Source of the DNA: Planctomycetota bacterium
Lineage (GTDB): Bacteria; Planctomycetota; UBA1135; UBA2386
Direction of reading: 5' to 3'
DNA: 64,000 nt
NCBI GenBank assembly: GCA_016713175.1
Contig: JADJPQ010000004.1
Location: 1-64,000, forward strand
Shown: piece after piece, positions 33,101 through 41,751 of the stretch
How the letters are laid out: the number at the start of each line of letters is the position of its first letter
Position numbering within the stretch: the stretch's first letter is position 1
Translations under genes and position numbers: made by a program
The notes under the pieces: generated by a model
The model's database searches: none
The model's input: the letters and a program-made list of their open reading frames with translations, nothing else
Told to the model about the DNA's origin: nothing

Positions 33101-33648
33101 GCGAGCCGGCGCATCGCGACGTGGTCAGCTATGCGCTGTATCCGCGCGTGCTCGACGACTTCTTCGTGTTCTTGAATCGCTGCGGCGACGTGTCGTTGCT
33201 GCCGACGCCGGTGTACTTCTACGGCCTCGAACTCGGCCAGGAGGTCTGGGTGGAGATCGAGGAGGGCAAGACGCTGGTGATTGCGCTCGAAGCGGTCGGC
33301 GAGCCGGATGCCGAAGGGCAGGTCACCGTCTACTTCAAGTTGAACGGGCAGAACCGCGCGATCACGGTCGCCGACAAGTCGAAGGCGCAGGTCGCCGACA
33401 CGCGGCGGCGGGCGGATCCCGCGCGGCCGGGCGATGTCGGCGCACCGATGCCGGGGCGGGTCATCGCGCTGCTGTGCAAGGAAGGCGCGGCGGTCAAGGC
33501 GGGGGATCCGCTGGTGTCGCTCGAGGCGATGAAGATGGAGACGGTCGTCCGGGCGCCGGTGGCTGGCGTCGTGCGCGAGGTCTGTGTCGACGTCAAGGCG
33601 CCGGTCAAGGCGCAGGATCTGCTGGTGGTGCTCGAGCCGGCGAAGTGA
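30148..33648 (+). CDS. pyc: Pyruvate carboxylase
   Basis: Biotin-dependent, ATP-driven carboxylation of pyruvate to oxaloacetate (anaplerosis, cytoplasm). At 1,166 residues it is a full-length single-chain enzyme. The biotin carboxylase domain is at about 1-450 (KILCANRGEIAIRVFRAC, HGGGGRGMRVV, FIEVNPRLQVEHTVTE). The carboxyltransferase domain is at about 540-1000 (LLCDTTMRDAHQSLLATRVR, FDSLNDLDSMQVA). The C-terminal biotinyl domain has EAMKMET and the biotinylated Lys near residue 1129. No frame breaks. The upstream DNA carries an IS91 footprint only 168 bp from the ATG, so its promoter may have been replaced or moved. Converges with hflX with 15 bp between the stops. Confidence 0.97.
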   Translation: MEILEFHKILCANRGEIAIRVFRACAELGIRTVAVFSDEDATNQHRYKADEAYLIGRGKPPVQAYLGIDEILDVARRARVDAIHPGYGFLSERDEFAAAVRAAGIAFLGPRAQVIKFLGDKVEARKEAARLGIPTVPGIELPADEGAAMAAAERFFAQHGITIIKAAHGGGGRGMRVVEQARDLAPYLRQARSESLAAFGSAVVFLEKYLPRVRHIEVQIVGDLAGNIVHLHERDCSVQRRHQKVVEIAPAPNLADSVRQRLFADSLKLAREVSYHNAGTFEFLVAGDQHWFIEVNPRLQVEHTVTEQITGIDLVQTQIRIEQGFELGSPEIGIYSQSDVRPRGYAIQCRITAEDPGNEFLPDTGVISAYRAPGGFGLRLDGGDGLAGTEVSGHYDSLLVKCITYGGTLRQAASKGLRALREFRIRGLKTNLPFLQNVLAHDLFLRGDTWTRFIDDTPELFEFALGKDRATKLLTYMANVVVNGHPTVPANARPAHKNFVAAPLPAVPQGPPPPGTATILAEGGPGKVVEWVKRQNRPLLCDTTMRDAHQSLLATRVRTKDMVAVANATAHLLHPLFSLETWGGATFDVAYRFLDEDPWDRLRQLKRAIPNVMHQMLLRGANAVGYTSYPDNVVEGFVDEAAEAGIDVFRVFDSLNDLDSMQVAVRRVLLTGKVAEIAMCYTGDVDNPARGKYGLEYYAELARKIEGMGAHILCVKDMAGLLRPQAARMLITRLRGVTSLPIHLHTHDTSGNGIATYIAAIDSGVHIVDTALAPMAGLTSQPSMNALIAALRGAARETGLTNRAMQPLADYWEAVREWYGPFECGLKSSTSEVYYHEIPGGQYSNLRPQVASMGLLHRWNDVKHAFAVVNQLCGDIPKVTPSSKMVGDFAIFLVQNDLLVMRDSLAASTEATKQKVLAESRRIDFPLSVVQYFQGFLGQPPGGFPADLRAAVLKGLKTLSGRPSDGMKPFDFDTATRHVAERLGREPAHRDVVSYALYPRVLDDFFVFLNRCGDVSLLPTPVYFYGLELGQEVWVEIEEGKTLVIALEAVGEPDAEGQVTVYFKLNGQNRAITVADKSKAQVADTRRRADPARPGDVGAPMPGRVIALLCKEGAAVKAGDPLVSLEAMKMETVVRAPVAGVVREVCVDVKAPVKAQDLLVVLEPAK

Positions 33649-33663
33649 ACGGCAAGCGGCGGC

Positions 33664-34971
33664 TCAGCCCGCCGGTGGCTCGTCTTTCTTGTGCAGGCTC
33701 GCGCCCTCCGCCAACAGCCGCCCCAGCAGCGCCGGCGACACCTGGATCTCCATCAGACAACCCTGCTCGGTGTAGAACTCCGACAGCACCGTCGCCTTGG
33801 CGTGGATCTCCGCGCGCAGCGCGCCGCCACTGTGCGGAATCAACAGTTCGACCCGGTTCTCGACCTCGGCGAGCTGTTCCTGGAGCGCCGCCATCAACGA
33901 CTCCATCCCCTCGCCGGACTTCACCGAGATCGCCACCGCCTCCGGATCGGCCTGCCACAGCGGCGCCATCTGGGTCCGGTCGTCGACCTGATCGATCTTG
34001 TTGAACACCGTGACCCTGGCCATGTTCGCGGCGCCGAGTTCTTCGAGCACCTCGCCGACGGTCTTCAGCTGATCCACCGCTTCCGCCGAACTGCCGTCGA
34101 CCATCACCAGCAGCAGGTCCGCGTGCAGCGCCTCGGCGAGCGTCGCATGGAACGACGCCACCAGCTGGTGCGGCAGCTTGCGGATGAAGCCGACCGTGTC
34201 GGTCAGCAGGATCGTGCGACCGCCGGGCAGTCGCCACGGCTTGGTGCGGGTGTCGAGGGTCGAGAACAGCCGGTTCTCGGCCAGCACGCCGGCGTCGGTC
34301 AGCCGGTTCAGCAGCGACGACTTGCCGGCGTTGGTGTAGCCGACCAGCGCGACGGTGAACAGGTCAGGCCGACCCTTGACCTCGCGCTCCTTGTGTTCCT
34401 CGATGCGCTTCAGGTCCTTGCTGATCGATGCGATCCGCGTGCGCAGCAGGTTGCGGTCGACGTCGATCTGCTTTTCGCCGGCGCCGCCGCGCACGCCGAT
34501 GCCGCCGCGTTGCCGTTCGAGGTGGGTCCACTTGCGGCGCAGGCGCGGCATCTCGTACTGCAGCGCGGCCAGTTCGACCTGCAATCGCGCCTGCGGCGTG
34601 CGCGCGTGCATGCCGAAGATCTGCAGGATCAGTTCGGAACGGTCGATCACCGGCACGCCGACCAGGTCTTCGATCGCGCGGCCCTGGTTGGGCGTCAGCG
34701 AGTCGTCGCAGATCACCGCGCCGGAGTGCGCGAGCTTGACGACTTCGGCGAGCTCCTCGAGCTTGCCGCGACCCATGTAGCTGTGCGGGTCGGGGTGGCG
34801 GCGGTGTTGCACCATGCAGCCGGCGACGACGAAGTCGGCGGTGGTGGCCAGCAGCTGCAGTTCGTGCAGCGCTTCGGCGGCGGTGCGCGGATCGCCGTGC
34901 GGCACGAGACCGAACAGCACGGCTTCCGTCGCGTGACCGGCGCGGTTGTCGAGGTCGGTGTCGTCTCTCAC
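33664..34971 (-). CDS. hflX: GTPase HflX
   Basis: Ribosome-associated GTPase (435 aa) that splits or rescues stalled ribosomes in model bacteria. The N-terminal HflX domain has DPHSYMGRGKLEELAEVVK and CDDSLTPNQGRAIEDLVG, and the family motif RGGIGVRGGAGEKQIDVD follows. The G domain has GYTNAGKSSLLNRLT (P-loop), DTVGFIRKLPHQLV and NKID. I take the GTG at 34971, which overlaps the nadB stop (GTGA), implying translational coupling as the last gene of the trmD-rplS-secDF-nadB-hflX row. Confidence 0.94.
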   Translation of the reverse strand: MRDDTDLDNRAGHATEAVLFGLVPHGDPRTAAEALHELQLLATTADFVVAGCMVQHRRHPDPHSYMGRGKLEELAEVVKLAHSGAVICDDSLTPNQGRAIEDLVGVPVIDRSELILQIFGMHARTPQARLQVELAALQYEMPRLRRKWTHLERQRGGIGVRGGAGEKQIDVDRNLLRTRIASISKDLKRIEEHKEREVKGRPDLFTVALVGYTNAGKSSLLNRLTDAGVLAENRLFSTLDTRTKPWRLPGGRTILLTDTVGFIRKLPHQLVASFHATLAEALHADLLLVMVDGSSAEAVDQLKTVGEVLEELGAANMARVTVFNKIDQVDDRTQMAPLWQADPEAVAISVKSGEGMESLMAALQEQLAEVENRVELLIPHSGGALRAEIHAKATVLSEFYTEQGCLMEIQVSPALLGRLLAEGASLHKKDEPPAG

Positions 34972-36635
34972 GTGGGCTCGCGGTCGGTCGGGGCGAACAA
35001 CTCGCCCGACCGGGCGTCGATTCCACCATCTTCGGTGCGCGAGAGGAAGACGCGACGCGACCAGTTCGCGTCGGCGCGCGCCGGGTGGTCGGCGCGGAAG
35101 TGGGTGCCGCGGGACTCGGTGCGGTGCAGCGCGGCGGTGCTGACCAGGGCGGCCGTGGTCAGCATGTTGGCCAGTTCGCAGACGCGGCGATCCTGGAGCG
35201 GCGCCTTGGCGAGGTAATGGTGCCAGAAGCCGATCCGGCTGAGCGCGTCGCGCAGGCCGGCGTCGTCGCGGCGCAGGCCGACCTGGCGCCACATCAGGCT
35301 CTTCAGCGAGTAGAGCAGGTCGTCGTGCAGCAGCGGGGGCGGCGTGTCGCCGAGCTGGGGGCCGCACGCCTTGCGCGGCAGCCCTGGGGATGGCTCGTGG
35401 GTCGCGGCCGCAGCGGCCAGGCCGGCACGTCGCCCGAGGACCGCGCCCTCGAGCAGCGAATTCGAGGCCAGGCGGTTGGCGCCGTGCAGGCCCGAGGCCG
35501 CCGCTTCGCCGACCGCGAACAGCCCCGGAACCGACGTGCGACCCTCGAGGTCGGTGGCGGCGCCGCCGCCGAAGTAGTGCGCGCCGGGGCGGACCGGAAT
35601 GGGATCGCTGGCGATGTCGAGGTCGAACGCGCGGCAGATCCGCGAGATCGACGGGAACAGCGCGTGCGGGTCGCCGGACACCCGTTTGACGTCCAGGTAG
35701 ACGTGGGTATCGCCGGTCGCCACCATCCGGTCGAGGATCGCGCGGCTGACGACGTCGCGTGGCGCCAGCTCGGCCATGGGATGAACCGCCGGCATGAACC
35801 GTTCGCCGGTCCGGTCGATCAGCCAGGCGCCGTGGCCGCGGACCACCTCACTGATCAACGAGCGGGAGGCGCCGGCGATGTAGAGGGTGGTCGGGTGGAA
35901 CTGCACGAACTCGCAGTCGGCGAGCCGGGCGCCGGCCCGGAAGCACAGCGCGTGGCCATCGCCGCTGGCGCCGGTCGGGTTGGTGGTCTCGCGGTAGATC
36001 TGGCCACCGCCGCCGGTGGCGATCACGACGGCGGCGGCCTCGATCGCCAGTTCCATGCCGTCGACCAGCACGACGGCGCCGACGCAACGGCCGTCGTGGA
36101 CCAGCAGATCACGGACGAACTCGTGCGGCCGGACGGTGATGCCGCGATGACCGCGCACGGCGGTGGCCAGGGCCCGCTGGATCTCGGCGCCGGTCGCATC
36201 CTGGTTCGCGTGCACGACACGGGCCATGCTGTGACCGCCTTCGCGTGACAGGTCGAGGATGCCGGCGTGGCGATCGAAGCGGGCACCGAGCTGTTCGAGC
36301 CAGGCCAGAGCTTCGCGGGCGCCGCCGATGACCGTGGCGACGACCTCGCGCGTCGACAGGCCGGCGCCAACCTGCAGCGTGTCGCGTTCGTGCAGCAGCG
36401 GACTGTCGTCCGGCAGTTGCACCGCGGCCATGCCGCCTTGCGCCCACGCGGTGTTGGTCTCGGCCAGGTCCCCCTTGGCGACCAGCAGTACCTCGGCACC
36501 GGCGTCCGCGGCATGCAGCGCCGCGCTGGCGCCGGCCACGCCACTGCCGATCACCAGCACATCGGTGCGCAGCACCGGCACGCGACGGCGGTCGAAGGTC
36601 CCGAGGCGTTCGGGAAAGCGCGGGGTCGCCAGCAT
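34968..36635 (-). CDS. nadB: L-aspartate oxidase
   Basis: FAD enzyme oxidising L-aspartate to iminoaspartate, the first step of de novo NAD synthesis with NadA. 555 residues from the ATG at 36635. The N-terminal FAD motif is VLVIGSGVAGASAALHAADA. AETNTAWAQGGMAAV and LISEVVRGHGAWLIDRTGER are typical of the NadB/succinate dehydrogenase flavoprotein family, and a C-terminal helical domain (SLKSLMWRQVGLRRD) is specific to NadB. The substrate-loop pattern GAHYFGGGAATDLEGRTSVP fits. nadA and nadC are not in the window. It sits between secDF (62-bp gap) and hflX (4-bp overlap). Confidence 0.93.
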   Translation of the reverse strand: MLATPRFPERLGTFDRRRVPVLRTDVLVIGSGVAGASAALHAADAGAEVLLVAKGDLAETNTAWAQGGMAAVQLPDDSPLLHERDTLQVGAGLSTREVVATVIGGAREALAWLEQLGARFDRHAGILDLSREGGHSMARVVHANQDATGAEIQRALATAVRGHRGITVRPHEFVRDLLVHDGRCVGAVVLVDGMELAIEAAAVVIATGGGGQIYRETTNPTGASGDGHALCFRAGARLADCEFVQFHPTTLYIAGASRSLISEVVRGHGAWLIDRTGERFMPAVHPMAELAPRDVVSRAILDRMVATGDTHVYLDVKRVSGDPHALFPSISRICRAFDLDIASDPIPVRPGAHYFGGGAATDLEGRTSVPGLFAVGEAAASGLHGANRLASNSLLEGAVLGRRAGLAAAAATHEPSPGLPRKACGPQLGDTPPPLLHDDLLYSLKSLMWRQVGLRRDDAGLRDALSRIGFWHHYLAKAPLQDRRVCELANMLTTAALVSTAALHRTESRGTHFRADHPARADANWSRRVFLSRTEDGGIDARSGELFAPTDREPT

Positions 36636-36697
36636 CGGCGCGGCGGGGGACTGGAACGGGGGCGGGCGACGCGGGGCGCGGCGCCCGACCAGCCCGC

Positions 36698-39600
36698 TCA
36701 GTGCGCCGTGACCTCGACGGCCGACGGCGGCGGTGGCACGACCGGCATCGGCTGGTTCTTCCGCAGCATGATCAGGATCGGCGCGGCGATGTAGATCGTC
36801 GAATAGACGCCTGAAGCCATGCCGATGATCATCGCGAACGCGAACGACTCCAGGTCCGAATCGCTGCCCCAGTTGACCACGAACTGGGCGATGACGACGA
36901 ACAGCGTCACGAACGACGTGAGCAACGTGCGGGCCAGCGTCTGATTCAGCGACAGATTGATCAGTTGCGCGAACGTGCGGTCGCCGCCAAGCCGTTGCTG
37001 GTCCTGGATGTTCTCGCGGATGCGGTCGAAGATGACGATCGTGTCGTTGACCGAGTAGCCGATGATGGCCAGGAAGCAGGCGATCATCGCCAGATTGATC
37101 TCGGCGTGGACCAGGCCGAGATGGTTGGCGATCGCGACGGCGACGAACGTCACCAGCACGTCGTGGACGAGGGCGACGACCGCCGCGAAGCCGAACGAGT
37201 ACTCGTGGAAGCGGACGCGCAGGTAACCGATGATCAGGATCCACGACAGGATCAACGCGCCGATGGCGGCATTGCGCAGCTGGCCGACGATGCGGCCCTG
37301 GATCTCCTCGGCCTGCGGGAACGGCTCCGACAGCGGCACTTCCTTGGCGTCGGTCGCGTCCGAGGTCTTCAGGCCGCGCAGCGCGCTGCTGACCGTGCCG
37401 AACAGTTGCCAGCTCGGCGTGTCGGCCTTGGTGTCCCACTGGATGAAGAACGCGCGCGACTTCGCGGCGGTCTTGTCCGGCGCCGGGTCGGCCTGCACCT
37501 GCGGGATGCGGGCCTGGGTCAGCAGGTCGCGGATGCGCTGGGTATCGACCTCTTCCTGGAAGTGGATCGTCAGTTCGGCAAAGCCGGTCTGCGGGCCCGG
37601 TCGGACGGTCGCACCGCTGCTGGCGGGCGGCACCAGCCGATCGCTGAACAGCCGGCGCAGATGGCCGACGTACGGCGGTTCATAGATCTGCGGTGGTTGC
37701 TCGCCAGCCTTCTCGGCTGCGGCCTTCTGCTGCCGCCACGCCGCCCTGGCGGCTTCGACCTCGGTCCGCTGGACTTCGGTCAGCTTGAAGCGCAGGTTGA
37801 ACTGCCGCGCCTTGCCATCGGGGCCCGGCTCGATCGTGTTGACGCCGACGTTGGGGTACTGCTTGTTGAACTCGGCGTCACTCTCCAGCGCCTTCTCGAC
37901 CTCGTCGACCGTGGTCGGTTCCTTCAGCGCGACCGCCAGGTTGGCGCCGCCGGTGAAGTCCATGCCGAGCAGCACTTCCTTCGGCACCACGGTCAACGCA
38001 TACACCAGGCCGCCGAGGATGACCACGGCGCTGATCGTCATGCAGGTCTTGATGTAGCGGACGAAGTCGACGTTGAGTTCCTTGATCAGCGACTTGGCGC
38101 GGAACTCCTTCATCCAGTTCTTCTCGAGCGCGAAGTGGAAACAGAGGCGCGTGACGAAGAACTGCGTGAACAGCGTGGTGACGATGCCGAGCATCAGCGT
38201 GACCGCGAAGCCGCGGACCGGGCCGACGCCGACGTTGTAGAGCACCAGGCCGGCCAGGAACGTCGTGATGTTGGAGTCGAGAATCGCCGACATCGCGCGT
38301 TCGAAGCCGGCGCGCACCGCGCGTAGCAGGTCCTTGCCCTTGGCCTGTTCTTCGCGGATGCGCTCGTAGATCAGGATGTTGGCATCGACCGCCATGCCCA
38401 TCGTCAGCACGATGCCGCCGAGGCCTGGCAACGTGATCGTGGCCTTCATGAACAGCATCGCGGCCCACAGCAGGAACACGTTCAGTCCCAGCGTGACGCA
38501 AGCGATGACGCCGGACTGGCCGTAGTACCACAGCATGAACAGGAAGACGGCGACCGAGCCGATCGCCAGGGACCAGGACCCGGCCCGGATCGAGTCGGCG
38601 CCGAGCGACGGGCCGATCTCCTGCCGGCTGTGCAATTCGGGCTCGATCTTCAGCGAGCCGGTGCGCAGCACCTTGACCAGTTCCTCGACCTCGGCCTGGG
38701 TGAAGTCACCGTGGATCTGGCCGCTGGTCGTGATCTTGCTCTCGAAGTACGGCGCCGACTTGACCTCGCCGTTCAGGATGATCGCGCTGCACTTCTGCAG
38801 GTTGCGGCCCGACCATTCGCCGTAGGCCTGCGAGCGATCCGGGCGCAGCAGGTAGTTGACGGCAGCGCCGCCGTCGCGGGCGGTGTCGGGGCGGATGCCG
38901 GCCGGGTCGAGGTCGTCACCGGAGAAGTGCTCGTCGTGGTAGTTGATCGCGACCAGTTCGAGCAGCACCTGTTCGTGCGGCTTCTTGGCCAGGAAGTCGG
39001 CCGGAATCTGGCCACCGCCGTATTCGGCATCGTCCCACAACTTGACGACTGCCGGGGCGAGCTTGCCGCCGCCCTGGCTCCAACTGCCGTTCCAGAACTT
39101 CGTGCCCTCCGCCGACATCCGCGTGCTCGGCCGGATCGCCCGCACGTGCCAGACGAGATGACCGAAGGCCTTCGGGCCGTTCTTGCTGTCCTCGTTGAAG
39201 TTGCGGATGTTGCTCCACTTCTGCTTGACGAGGTCCTTGCCGCCGCTGTTCAGCCAGGTCTGCAGCCGCTGCTTCTCCTCGGCGAGGTTGAAGTAGCGGA
39301 TCTTGGTCTCCGTCGGCTTGCCGTCCTTGATCTCGGGGGCGAAGTAGTTGTCATCGGCAACCATTCGCATCTCGAGGCGGCCCAGCGAGGCGATCCGCGC
39401 CAGCACTTCGTCGCGGGTCGTCGGCTGCATCCACGGCAGTTCGATCAGGATGTTCAGCGGGCCCGATCGGGTCACGGTGGCGCCCAGCGTGCCATCGGGA
39501 TCCGCGCGTTCGGTGATGATCCCGACCGTCTGCTCCATGATCTGGTCGCGGGAGCTGCCGGGCACCTCGAGCCGGGCGATCGCCTCTTCGGGGATCTCGT

Positions 39601-39724
39601 AGAGCAGCTGGATGCCGCCCTTGAGGTCGTTGCCCCACACCGGTTCGACGGCGACGATGCAGAAGAGGCCGGCGATCAGTGACAGCAGGACCAGGAAGAC
39701 CTGACGCTTGGCGTGCTCGATCAT
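36698..39724 (-). CDS. secDF: Protein translocase SecDF (fused)
   Basis: Membrane fusion protein (1,008 aa) that uses the proton gradient to help SecYEG export. SecD half: first helix FLVLLSLIAGLFCIVAVEPV and the DLKGGIQLLYEI motif, a large periplasmic part, then PGLGGIVLTMGMAVDANILI with YERIREE. SecF half: LGMDFTGGANLAV and SVNDTIVIFDRIREN. Fused forms are known in Bacillus, planctomycetes and others. The periplasmic loop is longer than in E. coli. Start at 39724 (MIEHAKRQVFLV). It lies between rplS and nadB on the leftward row; close links of secDF with the many secreted products here are only thematic. Confidence 0.94.
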   Translation of the reverse strand: MIEHAKRQVFLVLLSLIAGLFCIVAVEPVWGNDLKGGIQLLYEIPEEAIARLEVPGSSRDQIMEQTVGIITERADPDGTLGATVTRSGPLNILIELPWMQPTTRDEVLARIASLGRLEMRMVADDNYFAPEIKDGKPTETKIRYFNLAEEKQRLQTWLNSGGKDLVKQKWSNIRNFNEDSKNGPKAFGHLVWHVRAIRPSTRMSAEGTKFWNGSWSQGGGKLAPAVVKLWDDAEYGGGQIPADFLAKKPHEQVLLELVAINYHDEHFSGDDLDPAGIRPDTARDGGAAVNYLLRPDRSQAYGEWSGRNLQKCSAIILNGEVKSAPYFESKITTSGQIHGDFTQAEVEELVKVLRTGSLKIEPELHSRQEIGPSLGADSIRAGSWSLAIGSVAVFLFMLWYYGQSGVIACVTLGLNVFLLWAAMLFMKATITLPGLGGIVLTMGMAVDANILIYERIREEQAKGKDLLRAVRAGFERAMSAILDSNITTFLAGLVLYNVGVGPVRGFAVTLMLGIVTTLFTQFFVTRLCFHFALEKNWMKEFRAKSLIKELNVDFVRYIKTCMTISAVVILGGLVYALTVVPKEVLLGMDFTGGANLAVALKEPTTVDEVEKALESDAEFNKQYPNVGVNTIEPGPDGKARQFNLRFKLTEVQRTEVEAARAAWRQQKAAAEKAGEQPPQIYEPPYVGHLRRLFSDRLVPPASSGATVRPGPQTGFAELTIHFQEEVDTQRIRDLLTQARIPQVQADPAPDKTAAKSRAFFIQWDTKADTPSWQLFGTVSSALRGLKTSDATDAKEVPLSEPFPQAEEIQGRIVGQLRNAAIGALILSWILIIGYLRVRFHEYSFGFAAVVALVHDVLVTFVAVAIANHLGLVHAEINLAMIACFLAIIGYSVNDTIVIFDRIRENIQDQQRLGGDRTFAQLINLSLNQTLARTLLTSFVTLFVVIAQFVVNWGSDSDLESFAFAMIIGMASGVYSTIYIAAPILIMLRKNQPMPVVPPPPSAVEVTAH

Positions 39725-39829
39725 GGCTTTCGGGCAGACAGGTGCGGACCGACCGGTGACCGGCGGTCCGCGGGAACAGCGGGGCGGAATACACGCCGCG
39801 AGCCCTCGGCCCACGGCGTCAGGCAGGGC

Positions 39830-40240
39830 TCAGCTCTCGGTCTTCGGGGCGGTCTTCTGGATGCCGCTGCCCTTGCCCGAACGCGGGAACCGGAGCTTGC
39901 CCATGTTGGGCTTGACGCGGGTGCCCTTGCCTTCGCGATCGCGCAGGTAGTACAGCTTGGCGCGGCGCACGAGGCCTCGTTCCTTGACCTCGACCGTGGC
40001 CACCCGCGGCGAGTGCAGCGGGAAGATGCGCTCGACGCCTTCGCCGGCGACCAGGCGACGGACCGTGGCGACCCGGCGGATGCCAGAGCCTTGGATCGCG
40101 ATCACGGTGCCCGAAAACACCTGGATGCGCTCCTTGTCGCCTTCCTTGATCATGTAGTGGACGTCGACGGTGTCGCCGATCCCGAAGTCCGGGATCGCGC
40201 TCTTCATGTGCTCGAGTTCGAGCTGCCGCAGTAGGTTCAT
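39830..40240 (-). CDS. rplS: 50S ribosomal protein L19
   Basis: Large-subunit ribosomal protein bL19 (136 aa). IPDFGIGDTVDVHYMIKEGD, RIQVFSGTVIAIQGSGIRR and SPRVATVEVKERGLVRRAKL with YYLRDREGK are textbook L19 motifs. The C-terminus (FPRSGKGSGIQKTAPKTES) is a basic extension. Located 94 bp after trmD on the same strand, the usual trmD-rplS pair. Confidence 0.97.
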   Translation of the reverse strand: MNLLRQLELEHMKSAIPDFGIGDTVDVHYMIKEGDKERIQVFSGTVIAIQGSGIRRVATVRRLVAGEGVERIFPLHSPRVATVEVKERGLVRRAKLYYLRDREGKGTRVKPNMGKLRFPRSGKGSGIQKTAPKTES

Positions 40241-40334
40241 GGTCGGAGTTCTCGGATCCGCGTCTGGCCACGCCTTCTGGCCTCGAGCCGTGGATCTGGA
40301 TGCTGCAATCGTGGGGGACAGTGCTGGGGAAGGG

Positions 40335-41036
40335 TCAGGGTGACTGGTGCGGATCGGACAGGATCGGATCGGACAGTGCGTGCTTTCGTGCTGTCAGGAT
40401 GGCCGCCTGTTGCTGACGCCAGCGATCGACCGCCGCGTGGTCGCCCGACATCAGGATGTCCGGGACGGCCATGCCGCGGAACTCGCGTGGCCGCGTGAAC
40501 TGCGGATAGTCCAGCAGATCGCCCTCGAACGATTCGAGGCACGGCGACTGGGCACATCCGAGCACACCCGGAATCAGACGGGCGGCGGCTTCTACGATCG
40601 CCAGGGCGGGCAGTTCGCCACCGGCAAGCACGAAGTCACCGAGGGAGATCTCCTCCCAGGACATCCCCGTCCGGATCCGTTCGTCGAAGCCTTCGTAGCG
40701 GCCGCACAGGAACAACAACCGGTCCATCCGGCTGAGTTCGCGTGCGCGCCGCTGGTCGAAGGTCCGACCGCGCGGGCACAACAGGATCTTGTGGAACGGT
40801 CCATGACGGTGTTCCACATCCTCGACAGCTGCAAAGATCGGCTCCGGCTTCAGCACCATGCCCGGCCCGCCGCCGAACGGTCGATCGTCGACCGTCCGAT
40901 GCGGGTCGCAGGTGAAGTTCCGGAAGTCGATCAGTTCGACCCGGAGCTTCCCTTGCGCCTGCGCGATCCCGAGGATGCTCTCGTCCAGATACGGCCGGAT
41001 GGCGTCCGGGAAGAGCGTCAGGATGGCACAGAACAC
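40335..41036 (-). CDS. trmD: tRNA (guanine37-N1)-methyltransferase
   Basis: Methylates G37 of tRNAs with a G at position 36, using S-adenosylmethionine and a deep trefoil knot. 233 residues. FCAILTLFPDAIRPYL start, FGGGPGMVLKPEPI, knot motifs LLFLCGRYEGFDERI and EISLGDFVLAGGELPAL, and the C-terminal QFTRPREFRGMAVPDIL are all present. The start is GTG at 41036, with a promoter directly upstream. It is the first gene of the leftward row. Its usual partners rpsP and rimM are absent here; riboflavin synthase is divergent instead. The tRNA-Pro(CGG) at 60094 has G36-G37 and would be a substrate. Confidence 0.96.
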   Translation of the reverse strand: MFCAILTLFPDAIRPYLDESILGIAQAQGKLRVELIDFRNFTCDPHRTVDDRPFGGGPGMVLKPEPIFAAVEDVEHRHGPFHKILLCPRGRTFDQRRARELSRMDRLLFLCGRYEGFDERIRTGMSWEEISLGDFVLAGGELPALAIVEAAARLIPGVLGCAQSPCLESFEGDLLDYPQFTRPREFRGMAVPDILMSGDHAAVDRWRQQQAAILTARKHALSDPILSDPHQSP

Positions 41037-41063
41037 GGTACTGCCCGAAAAGAAAGGGTGAGC

Positions 41064-41092
41064 AGAGTAGGGGGCCGGGGACCCAGGGTCAA
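41064..41092 (-). promoter_or_regulatory. Promoter of the trmD row
   Basis: On the minus strand TTGACC (41092-41087), a 17-bp spacer and TACTCT (41069-41064). Both boxes fit the sigma-70 consensus well for a high-GC genome. Transcription would start about 20 nt before the trmD GTG. Confidence 0.6.
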
Positions 41093-41130
41093 GATGGCAG
41101 GTGGGGCGACTCAGGCTTAACCTGTGGCGG

Positions 41131-41751
41131 ATGTTCACCGGACTGGTTGCCGCCGTGGGTGCCGTCGCGGCATCCCGCCCCGTCGGGGGTGGCATCGACG
41201 TAGAGGTCGATCTCGCCGGCCTGCGGGGCCCGGTCGCGATCGGCGATTCGATTGCGCTGTCCGGGGTGTGCTGCACCGTGGTGGCCTGGGAGCCGCCGGT
41301 CGCGCGCTTCCACCTCAGTCGCGAGACGCTGGACCGAACCTGGCTTGGCGCCGCCAAGGTTGGCCACCGCCTCAACCTCGAACCGGCACTCCGGGCCGGC
41401 GACCCGCTCGGTGGGCACCTGGTCCAGGGGCATGTCGATGGCACCGGTGGTGTCGTCGCCGCGATCGACCCCGGATCCGGGGGCGATCTGTGGGTTCGTC
41501 TGCCCGGGCCGCTGCTGCGCTATTGCGTCGACAAGGGTTCGGTGACCCTGGATGGCGTGTCCCTGACCATCGCCGAACGGCGCGCCGACACGATCCGGAT
41601 CGCGGTGATTCCGCACACCGCCCAGGTCACCACCCTCGGCCGGCTCCTGGTCGGCGATCCGCTGCATGTCGAGGTCGATGTGCTCGCCAAGTACGTCGAA
41701 CAGATGCTGGCCGCCCGCGGGCTTGGCAGCCCCCAGGGAGTGGCACCATGA
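41131..41751 (+). CDS. ribE: Riboflavin synthase (alpha chain)
   Basis: Dismutates two 6,7-dimethyl-8-ribityllumazines to riboflavin, as a trimer. 206 residues in two lumazine-binding repeats: MFTGLVAAVGAV opens the first and GHLVQGHVDGTGGVV the second. SGVCCTVVAWE (first repeat) and DKGSVTLDGVSLTIAE (second) are the paired ligand segments. The C-terminus is the usual trimer-forming helix (VDVLAKYVEQMLAARGL). No FMN riboswitch is visible upstream. The stop overlaps the start of the next gene (ATGA). Other rib genes are not nearby. Confidence 0.95.
   Translation: MFTGLVAAVGAVAASRPVGGGIDVEVDLAGLRGPVAIGDSIALSGVCCTVVAWEPPVARFHLSRETLDRTWLGAAKVGHRLNLEPALRAGDPLGGHLVQGHVDGTGGVVAAIDPGSGGDLWVRLPGPLLRYCVDKGSVTLDGVSLTIAERRADTIRIAVIPHTAQVTTLGRLLVGDPLHVEVDVLAKYVEQMLAARGLGSPQGVAP

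Noticed and set aside
30148..33648. In-frame anomalies in pyruvate carboxylase caused by the IS91 activity
   Set aside because: The gene is complete with all domains and no breaks; only its upstream DNA is affected.
41037..41130. FMN riboswitch before riboflavin synthase
   Set aside because: The conserved RFN-element blocks are absent and the leader is too short.
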